A stretch of DNA of 64,000 nt from contig CALODD010000037.1 of the NCBI GenBank assembly GCA_942491945.1, forward strand, positions 62,001 to 126,000, given 5' to 3'. The notes under the pieces are model-generated. The model did not search any database, was not told where the DNA came from, and was given only the letters and a program-made list of their open reading frames with translations. Position 1 is the stretch's first letter, and each line of letters opens with the position of its first letter. Positions 17,015-26,376 of the stretch are shown here, in pieces. The DNA is from JAJDYQ01 sp942491945. Lineage in GTDB: Bacteria; Pseudomonadota; Gammaproteobacteria; JAJDYQ01. The position numbers were made by a program, and so were the translations under genes.

Positions 17015-19018
17015 CTAACTGGCTTTAAGCAGTTTCTTTTCAATGGTATCTGGAATTGCCTGAGACAGCGCCTGAATCAAATCCTGTCCTGTGGCATAGC
17101 GATCTTCGCGTTCCTTTGCCAGTAAACAAGTGACTACATCATTCAATGGATCCTGTGGACTGGACAGTTGAGGCACTTCACCATTGACGTGCAGCCGCAT
17201 GATCTCGAGCGAAGATTCACCTCGATAAGGACGAACACGTTCCAGCATTTCATACAGAATGACACCAAGGGCATACAAATCACTACGCCCATCTAGCTGA
17301 CTTCCCACGGCCTGCTCTGGGCTCACGTAATGCGGTGTTCCAACGACCTGTCCTGAAAACGTTAGAGTCGTTTGTCCTTCAGCCATCAGTTTAGCTATAC
17401 CAAAATCAAGAATCGCCAGTTCACCATTGTCTCGAAACATAATATTAGAGGGCTTTAAATCACGATGCAGAATGTTCTTTTGGTGAGCTGCGTGCAGCGC
17501 TGAAGCAATCTGAGCTGTAAACCGAACCACATCCTGTCGATCAATACCTTCTTTGATGCGATCTTTCAGATCACCACCCGGAAAATATTCCATGATTGAA
17601 TAAGCACTATTCTGATATTGAGCAAGGTCACGAATTTTAACGACATGTTCGTGATTGACTTCTTCAATCAACTGATAACCACGCAAGAAGCGTTTCTGCC
17701 CCTGCTGATCACTGGTATCCATATCAAACAACTTCATAGCAGACAGTTGTTGTGTATCCTGGTGCTTCACTTTAAATACTGATGCTGTGCCCCCTACTGC
17801 AACAAACTCAATCACATCATAATTATTCAGTGAAGCTTTACCCGCTTCAATATCTGCAGGCGTAAAGGGCCAGCGCTGCCCCATACTAAATTCCACAGCC
17901 TTACCGTGATGTTCAGGTAGCTCGGCCTGCTCCGCCACATTATCACGTTCAAGAATAGACATCAGACCGGTAGTAATAAACGACGCCTCCGACGGTCGAT
18001 CGTTTAGTTCAATTTCCGGTTCATAGGCGTCCATCTCACCGGTATAACCAGTCTCAACATATGGCTGTGATTTGCCTTCGCGCAATTTATTCGGCACATC
18101 ATGTTCATCGGTATTACGTTCTACGATATCGATTAAACCGGGTGTTATAAATGACGCTTCAGATGGTTCATCTATTTCATATTCATCGTCATCATTGGCG
18201 GCCAGACTGTCATTAATATCCGTGGCCTCGAGGCTTTCAGCACGATATACCCGGTCATCCGGTAACTCGCTGACGCCGTAGGCCTGATTGTTCAGGCTGT
18301 GATCTTCCAGCTCATTAGTAACGACAGGTTCAAGCGTGGTGGGATCCAGCCTTGGCAACACCTCGGTAGGCTCATCGGTCATGCCGTCATCTTCCGGCAG
18401 TGCATCGAACCTGATTGGTTCGGCAGTTTTCGTAGACTCGGTAATTGGTCGAACTTCAGGTAACAGATCGGTGGTGGGTTCTGGCTCTGAGGCAGGTTCT
18501 ACAATATTTTCTTTCGCGGCTTCTACTGGCTCCACGGATATGGGCTGGGCTTCACTGACATTTTCATCTTGCTGAGCCTTGACTGGTTGAGGAAAACGTT
18601 CTTCACGAAGATTAGCCGCCATCAGCAAGGCACGTGTTAATCGTTGTGCGCTAACTTTGGTGATATCAATATAATCAGCGCCGCCTGCACGAACCATATC
18701 ACCGGCATCATCGACCGTTGCTGACCGATCCAGAAAAATGGCCATCGGCAACGAAACCTGAGTGATCAAATCGAAATACCAGCTACGTATTGCTGGCTTA
18801 TTTTCGGACATATCGACAATGACCAGATCGACTTCAGACCAGTCATAGTCGTGCTCTGGCAATCCCTGCTCGAATGGATCAATGGCCGAAAACTGCGGCT
18901 TATCTAACAGGCGCAATAACGCCACGGCCAAACCTCGGCGATATTTCACCACTGACCCAATCACAAGAATGCGTTTAAACCCGCAATCCGCAAGATTGTC
19001 GATCATTTCCACAGCCAT
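17015..19018 (-). CDS. Receiver-like/Ser-Thr kinase fusion with long acidic linker
   Basis: 667 residues. About 10-145 is receiver-like with an Asp in VIVDMS. A long acidic, proline-rich linker (about 150-385) holds an internal repeat: PSEASFITPGLIDIVERN and PSEASFITTGLMSILERD. Then QRWPFTPADIEAGKASLNNY and a complete kinase (ATP-site Lys in SAMKLF, HRDLKPSNIM, DFG, SPEQA). The duplicated linker motif could be a phosphorylation or docking site; that is inference. First gene of a minus-strand pair with the next kinase. Confidence 0.9.
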   Translation of the reverse strand: MAVEMIDNLADCGFKRILVIGSVVKYRRGLAVALLRLLDKPQFSAIDPFEQGLPEHDYDWSEVDLVIVDMSENKPAIRSWYFDLITQVSLPMAIFLDRSATVDDAGDMVRAGGADYIDITKVSAQRLTRALLMAANLREERFPQPVKAQQDENVSEAQPISVEPVEAAKENIVEPASEPEPTTDLLPEVRPITESTKTAEPIRFDALPEDDGMTDEPTEVLPRLDPTTLEPVVTNELEDHSLNNQAYGVSELPDDRVYRAESLEATDINDSLAANDDDEYEIDEPSEASFITPGLIDIVERNTDEHDVPNKLREGKSQPYVETGYTGEMDAYEPEIELNDRPSEASFITTGLMSILERDNVAEQAELPEHHGKAVEFSMGQRWPFTPADIEAGKASLNNYDVIEFVAVGGTASVFKVKHQDTQQLSAMKLFDMDTSDQQGQKRFLRGYQLIEEVNHEHVVKIRDLAQYQNSAYSIMEYFPGGDLKDRIKEGIDRQDVVRFTAQIASALHAAHQKNILHRDLKPSNIMFRDNGELAILDFGIAKLMAEGQTTLTFSGQVVGTPHYVSPEQAVGSQLDGRSDLYALGVILYEMLERVRPYRGESSLEIMRLHVNGEVPQLSSPQDPLNDVVTCLLAKEREDRYATGQDLIQALSQAIPDTIEKKLLKAS

Positions 19019-19179
19019 CCCTCTTATATTTATGGTTATATCCTGTACTAAATACAGGGTTATTTTTATATGGACATGAGGATAGCAATAATTTCAGGGT
19101 GGGTATAGGAAACGAGTCACATTAACAGCGCCCATACCCCCTGTTATGATACGTGGCCCTAAACCCTTTCCGATCTGAA

Positions 19180-19608
19180 ATGCTGAAACAAACCGAATCA
19201 TTTGCCGCAGGTGAAAGCCTGCCCTGGACTGACGTCATAGACCAGCTACCATTCAATGCCGATGGCCTTTTACCCGCGATTGCCCAGCAATTCGACAGCA
19301 AGGAGGTACTGATGATGGCCTGGATGAATCGAGAGTCACTTCAAGAGACGATTGAGACCAGTCGGGTCTGTTATTTTTCCAGATCACGACAAAAACTCTG
19401 GCGTAAAGGCGAGTCATCGGGCCAGGTACAACTACTAAAAGAAATCCGCCTCGACTGTGATGGCGATACGATTTTATTGCTGGTGGACCAGACTGGCCCC
19501 GCCTGCCATACCGGCCGTAAAAGCTGTTTTTACAATCTGGTGGCAGACGACAAGGTCACGGTCGATAAAGAACCGTTGATCGACCCAAAAGAACTGTACG
19601 GAAAATAA
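19180..19608 (+). CDS. hisI: Phosphoribosyl-AMP cyclohydrolase
   Basis: From ATG 19180 142 residues; an in-frame GTG at 19153 would add nine. NADGLLPAIAQ, EVLMMAWMNRES, the metal-binding LDCDGDT and GPACHTGRKSCFY are diagnostic of HisI, third step of histidine synthesis (opening the adenine ring of PR-AMP). There is no fused HisE domain, as in many proteobacteria. No other his genes are in the window. It lies 28 bases before cysS. Confidence 0.95.
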   Translation: MLKQTESFAAGESLPWTDVIDQLPFNADGLLPAIAQQFDSKEVLMMAWMNRESLQETIETSRVCYFSRSRQKLWRKGESSGQVQLLKEIRLDCDGDTILLLVDQTGPACHTGRKSCFYNLVADDKVTVDKEPLIDPKELYGK

Positions 19609-19636
19609 TTGCGCAGGACGCGCTTAGGAAACCTCC

Positions 19637-21016
19637 ATGGCTTTACACATCCATAACACCCTGACACGGTCTAAAGAAGTATTCACACCGATCGATCCCG
19701 AACGGATCACCATGTATGTCTGTGGCCCGACGGTGTACAACTATGTGCATATCGGTAATGCACGACCTGCCGTGGTATTCGATGTGCTATTTCGCTTGCT
19801 ACAGAAACTATACCCACAGGTGATTTATGCACGCAACATCACCGATGTCGATGACAAGATTATGAATGCCGCCAAAGAACAGGGCGTCAGCATTGAAGAA
19901 ATCACCACGCGTTATACCGAGGCTTATCACCAGGACATGAAAGACCTCGGCGTACTCGAGCCCACCATTGAACCGTTTGCGACCGGACACATCGATCCGA
20001 TGCTGAACATGATTCAACAACTCATCGACAAAGATCACGCTTATGAAGCCGATGGCAATGTCATGTTTAAAGTTGGCTCAATGGAAGAATATGGAAAACT
20101 CTCGGGCCGCGATCAGGAAGACATGATGGCTGGCGCGCGGGTCGATGTTGCCGACTACAAAGACAACCCAAATGACTTTGTATTATGGAAGCCATCAGAT
20201 GATGATCAACCTGGCTGGGACAGCCCCTGGGGTCGTGGACGACCGGGCTGGCATCTGGAATGCTCTGCCATGATCGAAACCCATCTCGGTGAAGTCATTG
20301 ATATTCACGGTGGTGGTCAGGACCTCATCTTCCCGCACCACGAGAACGAAATCGCCCAGGGACGCTGCGCCCACGATACCGACGGTTATGTTAATTACTG
20401 GATGCATAACGGCTATCTCACCATTGATGGTGAAAAAATGTCGAAGTCACTCGGCAACTTTCTGACCATTCACGATGCGTTGAAAAATGCGCCGGGTGAG
20501 TCACTGCGATATGCCCTGCTGAGTGCGCAATACCGTCAACCTCTGGACTGGTCAGAAGAAACGCTGAAACAGGCTCGTGCCAGTATCGACCGACTGTATA
20601 ACGCTTTGCGTAAAGTACAGGATATCGAACCTGCGCCAACCGACACACCGCAAGAGGTTATTGATGCACTGGAAGATGACCTGAATACCCCCATCGCGTT
20701 ATCCCATTTGCATGACCTTGCCACCCAGTTGAACAAAGCAAAAAATGATGGCGTAAAGGCACAGCTCAAAGCACAGCTACTTGCTGGTGGCGCGATAATG
20801 GGAATACTTTTACTGAATCCTGAAGACTGGTTCCGCTGGCAACCGGCAGATAATGACGGTCTCAGTGATGACGATATAGATACGCTGATTCAGGAACGAC
20901 GTGATGCGCGCTCGAACAAAGACTTCCAGCGTGCCGATGAAATTCGTGGCCAATTGACTGAAGCGGGTATTGAACTCGAAGACAACCCTGATGGCACCAT
21001 CTGGCGTCGTACTTAA
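19637..21016 (+). CDS. cysS: Cysteinyl-tRNA synthetase
   Basis: 459 residues (E. coli 461). The class I signatures are YVHIGNARP (HIGH-type) and GEKMSKSLGNF (KMSKS). Zinc ligands are visible in MYVCGPTVYNY, WHLECSAM and FPHHENE. It charges tRNA-Cys in the cytoplasm. The start follows an AGGAAACCTCC region. It lies between hisI and a glycosyltransferase gene on the same strand. Confidence 0.98.
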   Translation: MALHIHNTLTRSKEVFTPIDPERITMYVCGPTVYNYVHIGNARPAVVFDVLFRLLQKLYPQVIYARNITDVDDKIMNAAKEQGVSIEEITTRYTEAYHQDMKDLGVLEPTIEPFATGHIDPMLNMIQQLIDKDHAYEADGNVMFKVGSMEEYGKLSGRDQEDMMAGARVDVADYKDNPNDFVLWKPSDDDQPGWDSPWGRGRPGWHLECSAMIETHLGEVIDIHGGGQDLIFPHHENEIAQGRCAHDTDGYVNYWMHNGYLTIDGEKMSKSLGNFLTIHDALKNAPGESLRYALLSAQYRQPLDWSEETLKQARASIDRLYNALRKVQDIEPAPTDTPQEVIDALEDDLNTPIALSHLHDLATQLNKAKNDGVKAQLKAQLLAGGAIMGILLLNPEDWFRWQPADNDGLSDDDIDTLIQERRDARSNKDFQRADEIRGQLTEAGIELEDNPDGTIWRRT

Positions 21017-21036
21017 TTCCAAAGTCATAGACGTTC

Positions 21037-21957
21037 ATGGAACTCACGCTATGCATGATCGTCAAGGACGAAGAAGACAATATCGCTGACTGTCTGCGAC
21101 CGATACACGATCTGGTCAGTGATATTCAAATTATTGATACGGGATCGAGTGATCGTACGGTCGAAATCCTGCAGGGTGAGTTCAATATACACCCACGCAC
21201 TATCCTATTAAGAGACCGACATTGCTTTAGCTTTGGTGGTGCACGAACACTCTGTTTCCAACAGGCAAAAACAGACTGGATAATGCTGCTGGACGCCGAT
21301 GAAAGAATCGAACGAGGAGAATTAGAACAACTCATCGAATACCCGATGCCACAGAAAACTCATGGCTTGTTTGTGAGATGGGTCACACAGACTAAAAGCC
21401 ACACGATTGAAGATTACAAACTTCCAATCTTCTCGAAAGATACCCGACACCGCGGTCGCATGCATGACACTGCTCAACCTGACTTCAGAAAGAAAGGTCG
21501 TATTGCAAAATGGTATAACGATTTAACTATCAGTCATTTTCCCAAAGAATCCAGCCGAGCCGACAAATCTAACTGGCGCTTAAAAGTCATGTCCTGCGGT
21601 TTACGCTATTCACCAAAATGGTATCGACATAGCTGGTTTCTCGGATACACCTATTACAAGGACAATGATTTAGACAATGCCCTGCAGCATCTACAACGTT
21701 GCGCTAATTCTAATTCTGAACGTTTTCCTGTTGAGCGTATAAATAGCCTGATGGTAATGACAGAAATTTATGCGCAGCAGAATGACATGATGTTAGCTAG
21801 TGCCTCTTTAAATAAGGCATTACAACTATATTTATCACATGAAAATGATTTTGAAGTAAGCATCAATTTTCGAATGAAACACTGGCTATACCTAACATCA
21901 CAATATCTAACTCATGGTGAGTTACACCATATCAAAGCCTATGAGTTTTCGTACTAA
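21037..21957 (+). CDS. Family 2 glycosyltransferase with TPR-like C-terminus
   Basis: 306 residues. LTLCMIVKDEEDNI and IIDTGSSDRTVEI are typical GT2 nucleotide-sugar binding motifs, and MLLDADERI holds the DxD metal site. The C-terminal 90 residues look like TPR helices (AYKDNDLDNALQHLQ-type spacing). It probably adds a sugar to a surface glycan or protein. It opens the 21-31 kb region of surface-type genes. Its end overlaps the end of the convergent 21954-23348 gene by four bases. Confidence 0.88.
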   Translation: MELTLCMIVKDEEDNIADCLRPIHDLVSDIQIIDTGSSDRTVEILQGEFNIHPRTILLRDRHCFSFGGARTLCFQQAKTDWIMLLDADERIERGELEQLIEYPMPQKTHGLFVRWVTQTKSHTIEDYKLPIFSKDTRHRGRMHDTAQPDFRKKGRIAKWYNDLTISHFPKESSRADKSNWRLKVMSCGLRYSPKWYRHSWFLGYTYYKDNDLDNALQHLQRCANSNSERFPVERINSLMVMTEIYAQQNDMMLASASLNKALQLYLSHENDFEVSINFRMKHWLYLTSQYLTHGELHHIKAYEFSY

Positions 21958-23348
21958 GACATCAACTCCGACCTGAAATCCTCATACTTGCCTGCGGCGC
22001 TGCGCGGTACGTCAGAAACCTGATTTACCTTAATCGTCATTCCCGGCAAGTCCTGTTCAAACATTCTCTGGAGCTGCATCTGCTCAGTATTTGTCAGCTC
22101 TCGTGTACAAACAAGATCAGCACGAACAAGATCGTATTGCTGCTGCACAATTTGAAATTGTTTCACTGGTGCAATACCACGCAGCCGAGGTTCATTAATC
22201 AAAGGCCAGAATGACGTACCATCTTCTCGGAGAAATATATTCCTGTATCGACCCATGATTTTGTTGAGTACTTTTAGACCACGTCCACAGGAACATGGTG
22301 TATGCCCAACTTCAGCCAGATCACCGATTTCATAACGTATTAATGGCATAGAAAAATTATGTAGATCTGTTACCACGACTTTACCCGTTTCGCCCGGTGC
22401 GCAAGGCTGGCCTTGCTCGTTCAATACTTCCATAAACACATCTTCTTCCATAATATGATAATGACTATGTTCCGGACACTGGAGTGCCAGATAGCCAACT
22501 TCCCCACAACTATAGCCATCGACTAAATCCATACCAAGCACTTGCCTCGACAGTTCCCTCAAACCCTCAGGAATCTGTTCACTAAACGTCATGACCTGTT
22601 TTAACTTAGGTGCGTTATTATTTTCCTGCCAGTAATAAAGCAAGGTTTTTAGATTAGAGGGGTAGGTCAGTAAGTAATCAATAGATTCCGCTTTAATCCA
22701 CTCTGTCTGATGCGCGACATCGGCATAAATACTCAAGCTGGCAGCTTCGCCCGTCACGAATACTCGAGCTGCCGCTTCCCCCCAACGATCATGACTGTAC
22801 GCCGTCGGATGATCGCCATCATGAAAATCCGTATAGCGAATTGCACCAAATTTTGCATGCAAATCCCGCTCATGCCATAGATGACCTCGCAAGGTCATGG
22901 CTTGCCAGAACATATCGGTTAACTGGTTTTTTATAGAATAGACCGGCATCCCGGTTGAACCAGAGCTATGACTGAAAATTGATAGACCATGCTGGCGAGA
23001 TGGGAAAGCACTTAGCAGTTCTTTCTGATGGTGTTGTAGCTGTTCTCGAGTCAGAACAGGTAACTGCAACCAACGGTCCATTGATAGTGGAAAATTAAAA
23101 CTTAGATTCAGCTCTCGATAATGCTGCTGATAAAAAGGTACTGTATCTACTGCGTGTTCCAGCAGGTGTTCAAGCTGAAATAATTGCAACGTCTGTATTT
23201 CACTGGCTGACAACCATTGGCTTTTTTCGAGTTGATATTGCACCGAAGCCATCGCATTCGCCTGATCACTCTGCTGCACGGGCCAGACGATACCTGGGAC
23301 ATGTAACTCATCACTTCGAAACGTATGATTCAAATCAGGCAACCGCAC
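21954..23348 (-). CDS. PaaK/CapK-like adenylate-forming enzyme (paralogue 1)
   Basis: 464 residues. The ATP-binding loop is HSSGSTGMPV, followed by DLHNFSMPLIRYEIGDLAEVG and a four-Cys-type SCGRG stretch, as in phenylacetate-CoA ligase and CapK. The C-terminus carries the catalytic Lys motif SAAGKYEDFRSEL. Such enzymes adenylate an acid and pass it to CoA or another acceptor; substrate unknown. It overlaps the upstream phosphatase-like gene by 14 bases. Similar genes lie at 24903-26288 and 29852-31234. Confidence 0.85.
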   Translation of the reverse strand: MRLPDLNHTFRSDELHVPGIVWPVQQSDQANAMASVQYQLEKSQWLSASEIQTLQLFQLEHLLEHAVDTVPFYQQHYRELNLSFNFPLSMDRWLQLPVLTREQLQHHQKELLSAFPSRQHGLSIFSHSSGSTGMPVYSIKNQLTDMFWQAMTLRGHLWHERDLHAKFGAIRYTDFHDGDHPTAYSHDRWGEAAARVFVTGEAASLSIYADVAHQTEWIKAESIDYLLTYPSNLKTLLYYWQENNNAPKLKQVMTFSEQIPEGLRELSRQVLGMDLVDGYSCGEVGYLALQCPEHSHYHIMEEDVFMEVLNEQGQPCAPGETGKVVVTDLHNFSMPLIRYEIGDLAEVGHTPCSCGRGLKVLNKIMGRYRNIFLREDGTSFWPLINEPRLRGIAPVKQFQIVQQQYDLVRADLVCTRELTNTEQMQLQRMFEQDLPGMTIKVNQVSDVPRSAAGKYEDFRSELMS

Positions 23349-24906
23349 TCGACTTTCTTATAAATTCAATCGGTACACCATCCATATACTCGGGAACAGG
23401 CTGCCCCATCAAATCGAGCAGTGTTGCAGTCAGATTGATCGCATGTGTTTCAGGCAGGCGCTGGCCTTGCGGAATGGACTGACCGGAAAACAGGGCAAAG
23501 CCATACGGACGATGTCCACCCGTTCTGAAGTAAGGCACTGGGCCAATCAGACCGGCATTTTCATCACGCACACTATCGAAAGGCTGTTGGTCATTCCATT
23601 GCACGATTAAATCGGCATCTGGTAACCCAGATTGACCAAGCTGCTTGCTAGTTCTGGTTCGAACAATATTTTTAACAACTGACTGTCCTGAACGACCATC
23701 CTTCAGCTGCGACACTTGTGAAGCAAGCTGATCACAATAGTCATCGTACTGTTCTGCTGAAATCATGCCATCGCGCTCACGCCCTTCAAGATTGATTCGT
23801 ATGTACCCATCGGAATAACTCGGTAAGGCAAATGCCGACATCTGAGACCAGACCGTTCGATACCAGTTCGCTGGCATCCAGTCGAGCAGATCCTGACGAG
23901 CAATCTGCTCATCCGGTGATTCAAGTTTGTGGCCCGCCTTGTCAGACAATCGCCGCCACATCTCATATTTCCAGTGCAGCGGGAAGTTATAATCCAGCCC
24001 ATCCTGATAAAATTTATCGGGGTCACCCAACGCCATTTCGCCGGGGAATGCCCAGCGATACATCGACTCAGGTAACAGCAACATGCTTGAGACATCCATC
24101 ACATTCGCCTGCATGCCATGAATAGAAAATACTGCGATGGTTGTCGAGTCATCGGCATCATCCATCAACTTACCGATCAGTTCATCACTGCGGATATAAA
24201 TATCCCTGACCCCCTGCTCACTCTCATCAGAATCATTCAATGGGTAATCCAGCCCCAGATGCCAGAGCGAGTGCCCTGCAGGGTGTGTTTCACCAATCGC
24301 ACATAGAAACAAATCCCAGTCATCACTCTGGTAAGTTTCCATGAAGAGTTGTTCACGCATATCCAGCCCCTGCATGAACTCCTGCTTTAATACCGCCAGT
24401 TCCTCTCGGTCATAGCAGTTACGATGATCCCGCATCAAGGTCGGATGACAGCCAATCCGTTCACGAACATCGGCCAGCCAGTCGGCTGGTATCGACTCAC
24501 TGGGTGCCTGTGGTGAATGCGCACCCCAGCCAATCAATTGCTTTCCATTGACATCAACATGTGGACGACTATGCGGCATATCCATCACAGCCACTTTGGC
24601 TTTGTCACCCAGGGCATAAAACGGTGCGATATCTTTAAAATCATTCGCACCGGATTCAGTTGCTGTATATGTCTCAGGATCATAGGTCAGCATGCCCCAG
24701 TAACCACTGGTTTCCGGTAGACAACCAGTCAGAAAGTTAGTCCAGGGCGTTTCTGATTGGTAGATTTCCATATTACGCAAGGGTACGTAACTACCCTGCT
24801 CAGCTAATCGGGAAAGATTCGGCAGATAACCATCGGTCATCCAACGCTCAACTAACAGCGAATCTGCCGCATCAATCGCAATCGCTAGTAAACGGGATTT
24901 CCTCAT
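23335..24906 (-). CDS. Alkaline-phosphatase superfamily protein (type I phosphodiesterase-like)
   Basis: 523 residues without a clear signal peptide. The superfamily metal sites are visible: Asp pair in LLAIAIDAAD, likely nucleophile Thr in TPWTNFLTG, GETHPAGHS, FSIHGMQ and the late GGHRPYG. It resembles predicted AP-superfamily phosphohydrolases. It is translationally coupled to both adenylate-forming genes (overlaps of 4 and 14 bases), so the three products probably work on one pathway, perhaps a phosphorylated or acylated surface molecule. Confidence 0.82.
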   Translation of the reverse strand: MRKSRLLAIAIDAADSLLVERWMTDGYLPNLSRLAEQGSYVPLRNMEIYQSETPWTNFLTGCLPETSGYWGMLTYDPETYTATESGANDFKDIAPFYALGDKAKVAVMDMPHSRPHVDVNGKQLIGWGAHSPQAPSESIPADWLADVRERIGCHPTLMRDHRNCYDREELAVLKQEFMQGLDMREQLFMETYQSDDWDLFLCAIGETHPAGHSLWHLGLDYPLNDSDESEQGVRDIYIRSDELIGKLMDDADDSTTIAVFSIHGMQANVMDVSSMLLLPESMYRWAFPGEMALGDPDKFYQDGLDYNFPLHWKYEMWRRLSDKAGHKLESPDEQIARQDLLDWMPANWYRTVWSQMSAFALPSYSDGYIRINLEGRERDGMISAEQYDDYCDQLASQVSQLKDGRSGQSVVKNIVRTRTSKQLGQSGLPDADLIVQWNDQQPFDSVRDENAGLIGPVPYFRTGGHRPYGFALFSGQSIPQGQRLPETHAINLTATLLDLMGQPVPEYMDGVPIEFIRKSSAVA

Positions 24907-26288
24907 AGCTCTGATTTGAAATCCTCGTATTTCCCCGTTGGGGATCGTTCAATTTCATCCGGATAGACAAAACGAAATTCAAACGCATGCCGTAATTCTT
25001 TCGTCAGCATGTCACTGATGGTTTGCTGCTCATTCGTATTCAGCTCTCGGTCAGCGACCAGACGTACCTCGATCACTTCTGATTCGATCTGAGCGAGTTG
25101 TAACTGCGTCACTGGCGCGATCTCCGTAATACGTCGCGTTGAAAAGACCGGCCAGTGCGAGGAACCATCTGGTAGCTTCAACATATTCCTGGTACGACCC
25201 AGAATACGTTTCAGGGTTAGCGACCCTCGACCACAGGCACAGGGCTCTCCCACCTCAGCGTAATCTCCAATTTCATAACGAATCAGAGGCATCGCAAAAT
25301 TATGCAATGGGGTGACGACGACTCGCCCTGTTTCTCTGCTCTTACAGGGCTGATATTCGTCATTTAAGACTTCGACAAGCATCGTTTCAGAACAAACGTG
25401 ATAACTACCATGCTCAGGACATTGGAAAGCAATATTTCCAACTTCCATTGCGCTGTAAATATCGGCAATCGATGTATCAAAAACTTTCTCGCAATAAGCT
25501 CGGTCCTCAGCAGTTAAGACTTCGCCAATCGTACGAATTTGTTCAATCGATTGTAGTTCTGCATCAGATTGATCCATCAACTCCGCGAGCGCTCTCAGAT
25601 TCGAGGGATAAGTTAATAGATAATCAGGTTGCTCATCCAACAGCCAACGCAGCTGATCGGCAACATCACATTCTATGCTCAGCATGACGGTCATACCGCC
25701 GGAGTAGACTTCATCAATCGGGTGGCCCCAACCGGCAGAGCGTATGCCAGGCGGTGACCGGGCTTCCTCACTATCACCGGTATAGCGAATCGATGCGAGT
25801 TTTTTACGATGATTCCGTCCATGCCATTCATGTTCTCGTAAAGTCTGCGCGTACCACATAAATTGCTGCATATCGGTGACATAGACATTGACTGGCAAAC
25901 CTGTTGAACCGGATGAGCCTGTTTCAAGGATATCGCCATGCTCTTTCGGTATTGCCGTACTGGTCAAATCGGCTGAGTGCCGCTGTAAAGCCCAGCGTTG
26001 AAGTACGGGGATAGACTGCCATTCATCGATACTAATACCCGGCCGGGAGAGATTGATACGTTGTAATTCGGATAGACTTCGATAGTAGGATACCGTCCGA
26101 ATCGCATGATCCAGTAAGGCATGAAGTTGTTTTAGCTGTTGTTGCTGAATTTCACCACAGCTAAGCCGTTCAGACTGGCTAAACTGGAACTGCATAGATA
26201 GCAGGGAGGCGGCCGTTGGTGAGGGTAAAGCCGGCCACATAACACCCTGCAATGTGGAGTCAGCGACTACCGGTGGCATTTCCATCAT
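24903..26288 (-). CDS. PaaK/CapK-like adenylate-forming enzyme (paralogue 2)
   Basis: 461 residues, clearly paralogous to its neighbours. ETGSSGSTGLPVNV is the ATP loop, PLHNFAMPLIRYEIGDYAEVG and ACGRG follow, and the C-terminus ends SPTGKYEDFKSEL with the catalytic Lys. First gene of a minus-strand, three-gene overlapping unit (24903-26288, 23335-24906, 21954-23348). Substrate unknown. Confidence 0.85.
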   Translation of the reverse strand: MMEMPPVVADSTLQGVMWPALPSPTAASLLSMQFQFSQSERLSCGEIQQQQLKQLHALLDHAIRTVSYYRSLSELQRINLSRPGISIDEWQSIPVLQRWALQRHSADLTSTAIPKEHGDILETGSSGSTGLPVNVYVTDMQQFMWYAQTLREHEWHGRNHRKKLASIRYTGDSEEARSPPGIRSAGWGHPIDEVYSGGMTVMLSIECDVADQLRWLLDEQPDYLLTYPSNLRALAELMDQSDAELQSIEQIRTIGEVLTAEDRAYCEKVFDTSIADIYSAMEVGNIAFQCPEHGSYHVCSETMLVEVLNDEYQPCKSRETGRVVVTPLHNFAMPLIRYEIGDYAEVGEPCACGRGSLTLKRILGRTRNMLKLPDGSSHWPVFSTRRITEIAPVTQLQLAQIESEVIEVRLVADRELNTNEQQTISDMLTKELRHAFEFRFVYPDEIERSPTGKYEDFKSEL

Positions 26289-26376
26289 TGCTAACCCAAA
26301 TAAAATCCGCCGGGAATTACCTGCTATTGGGAATCAAAGCATCATGAGTCCCGACGATTGCATAATTAGCGATCTA

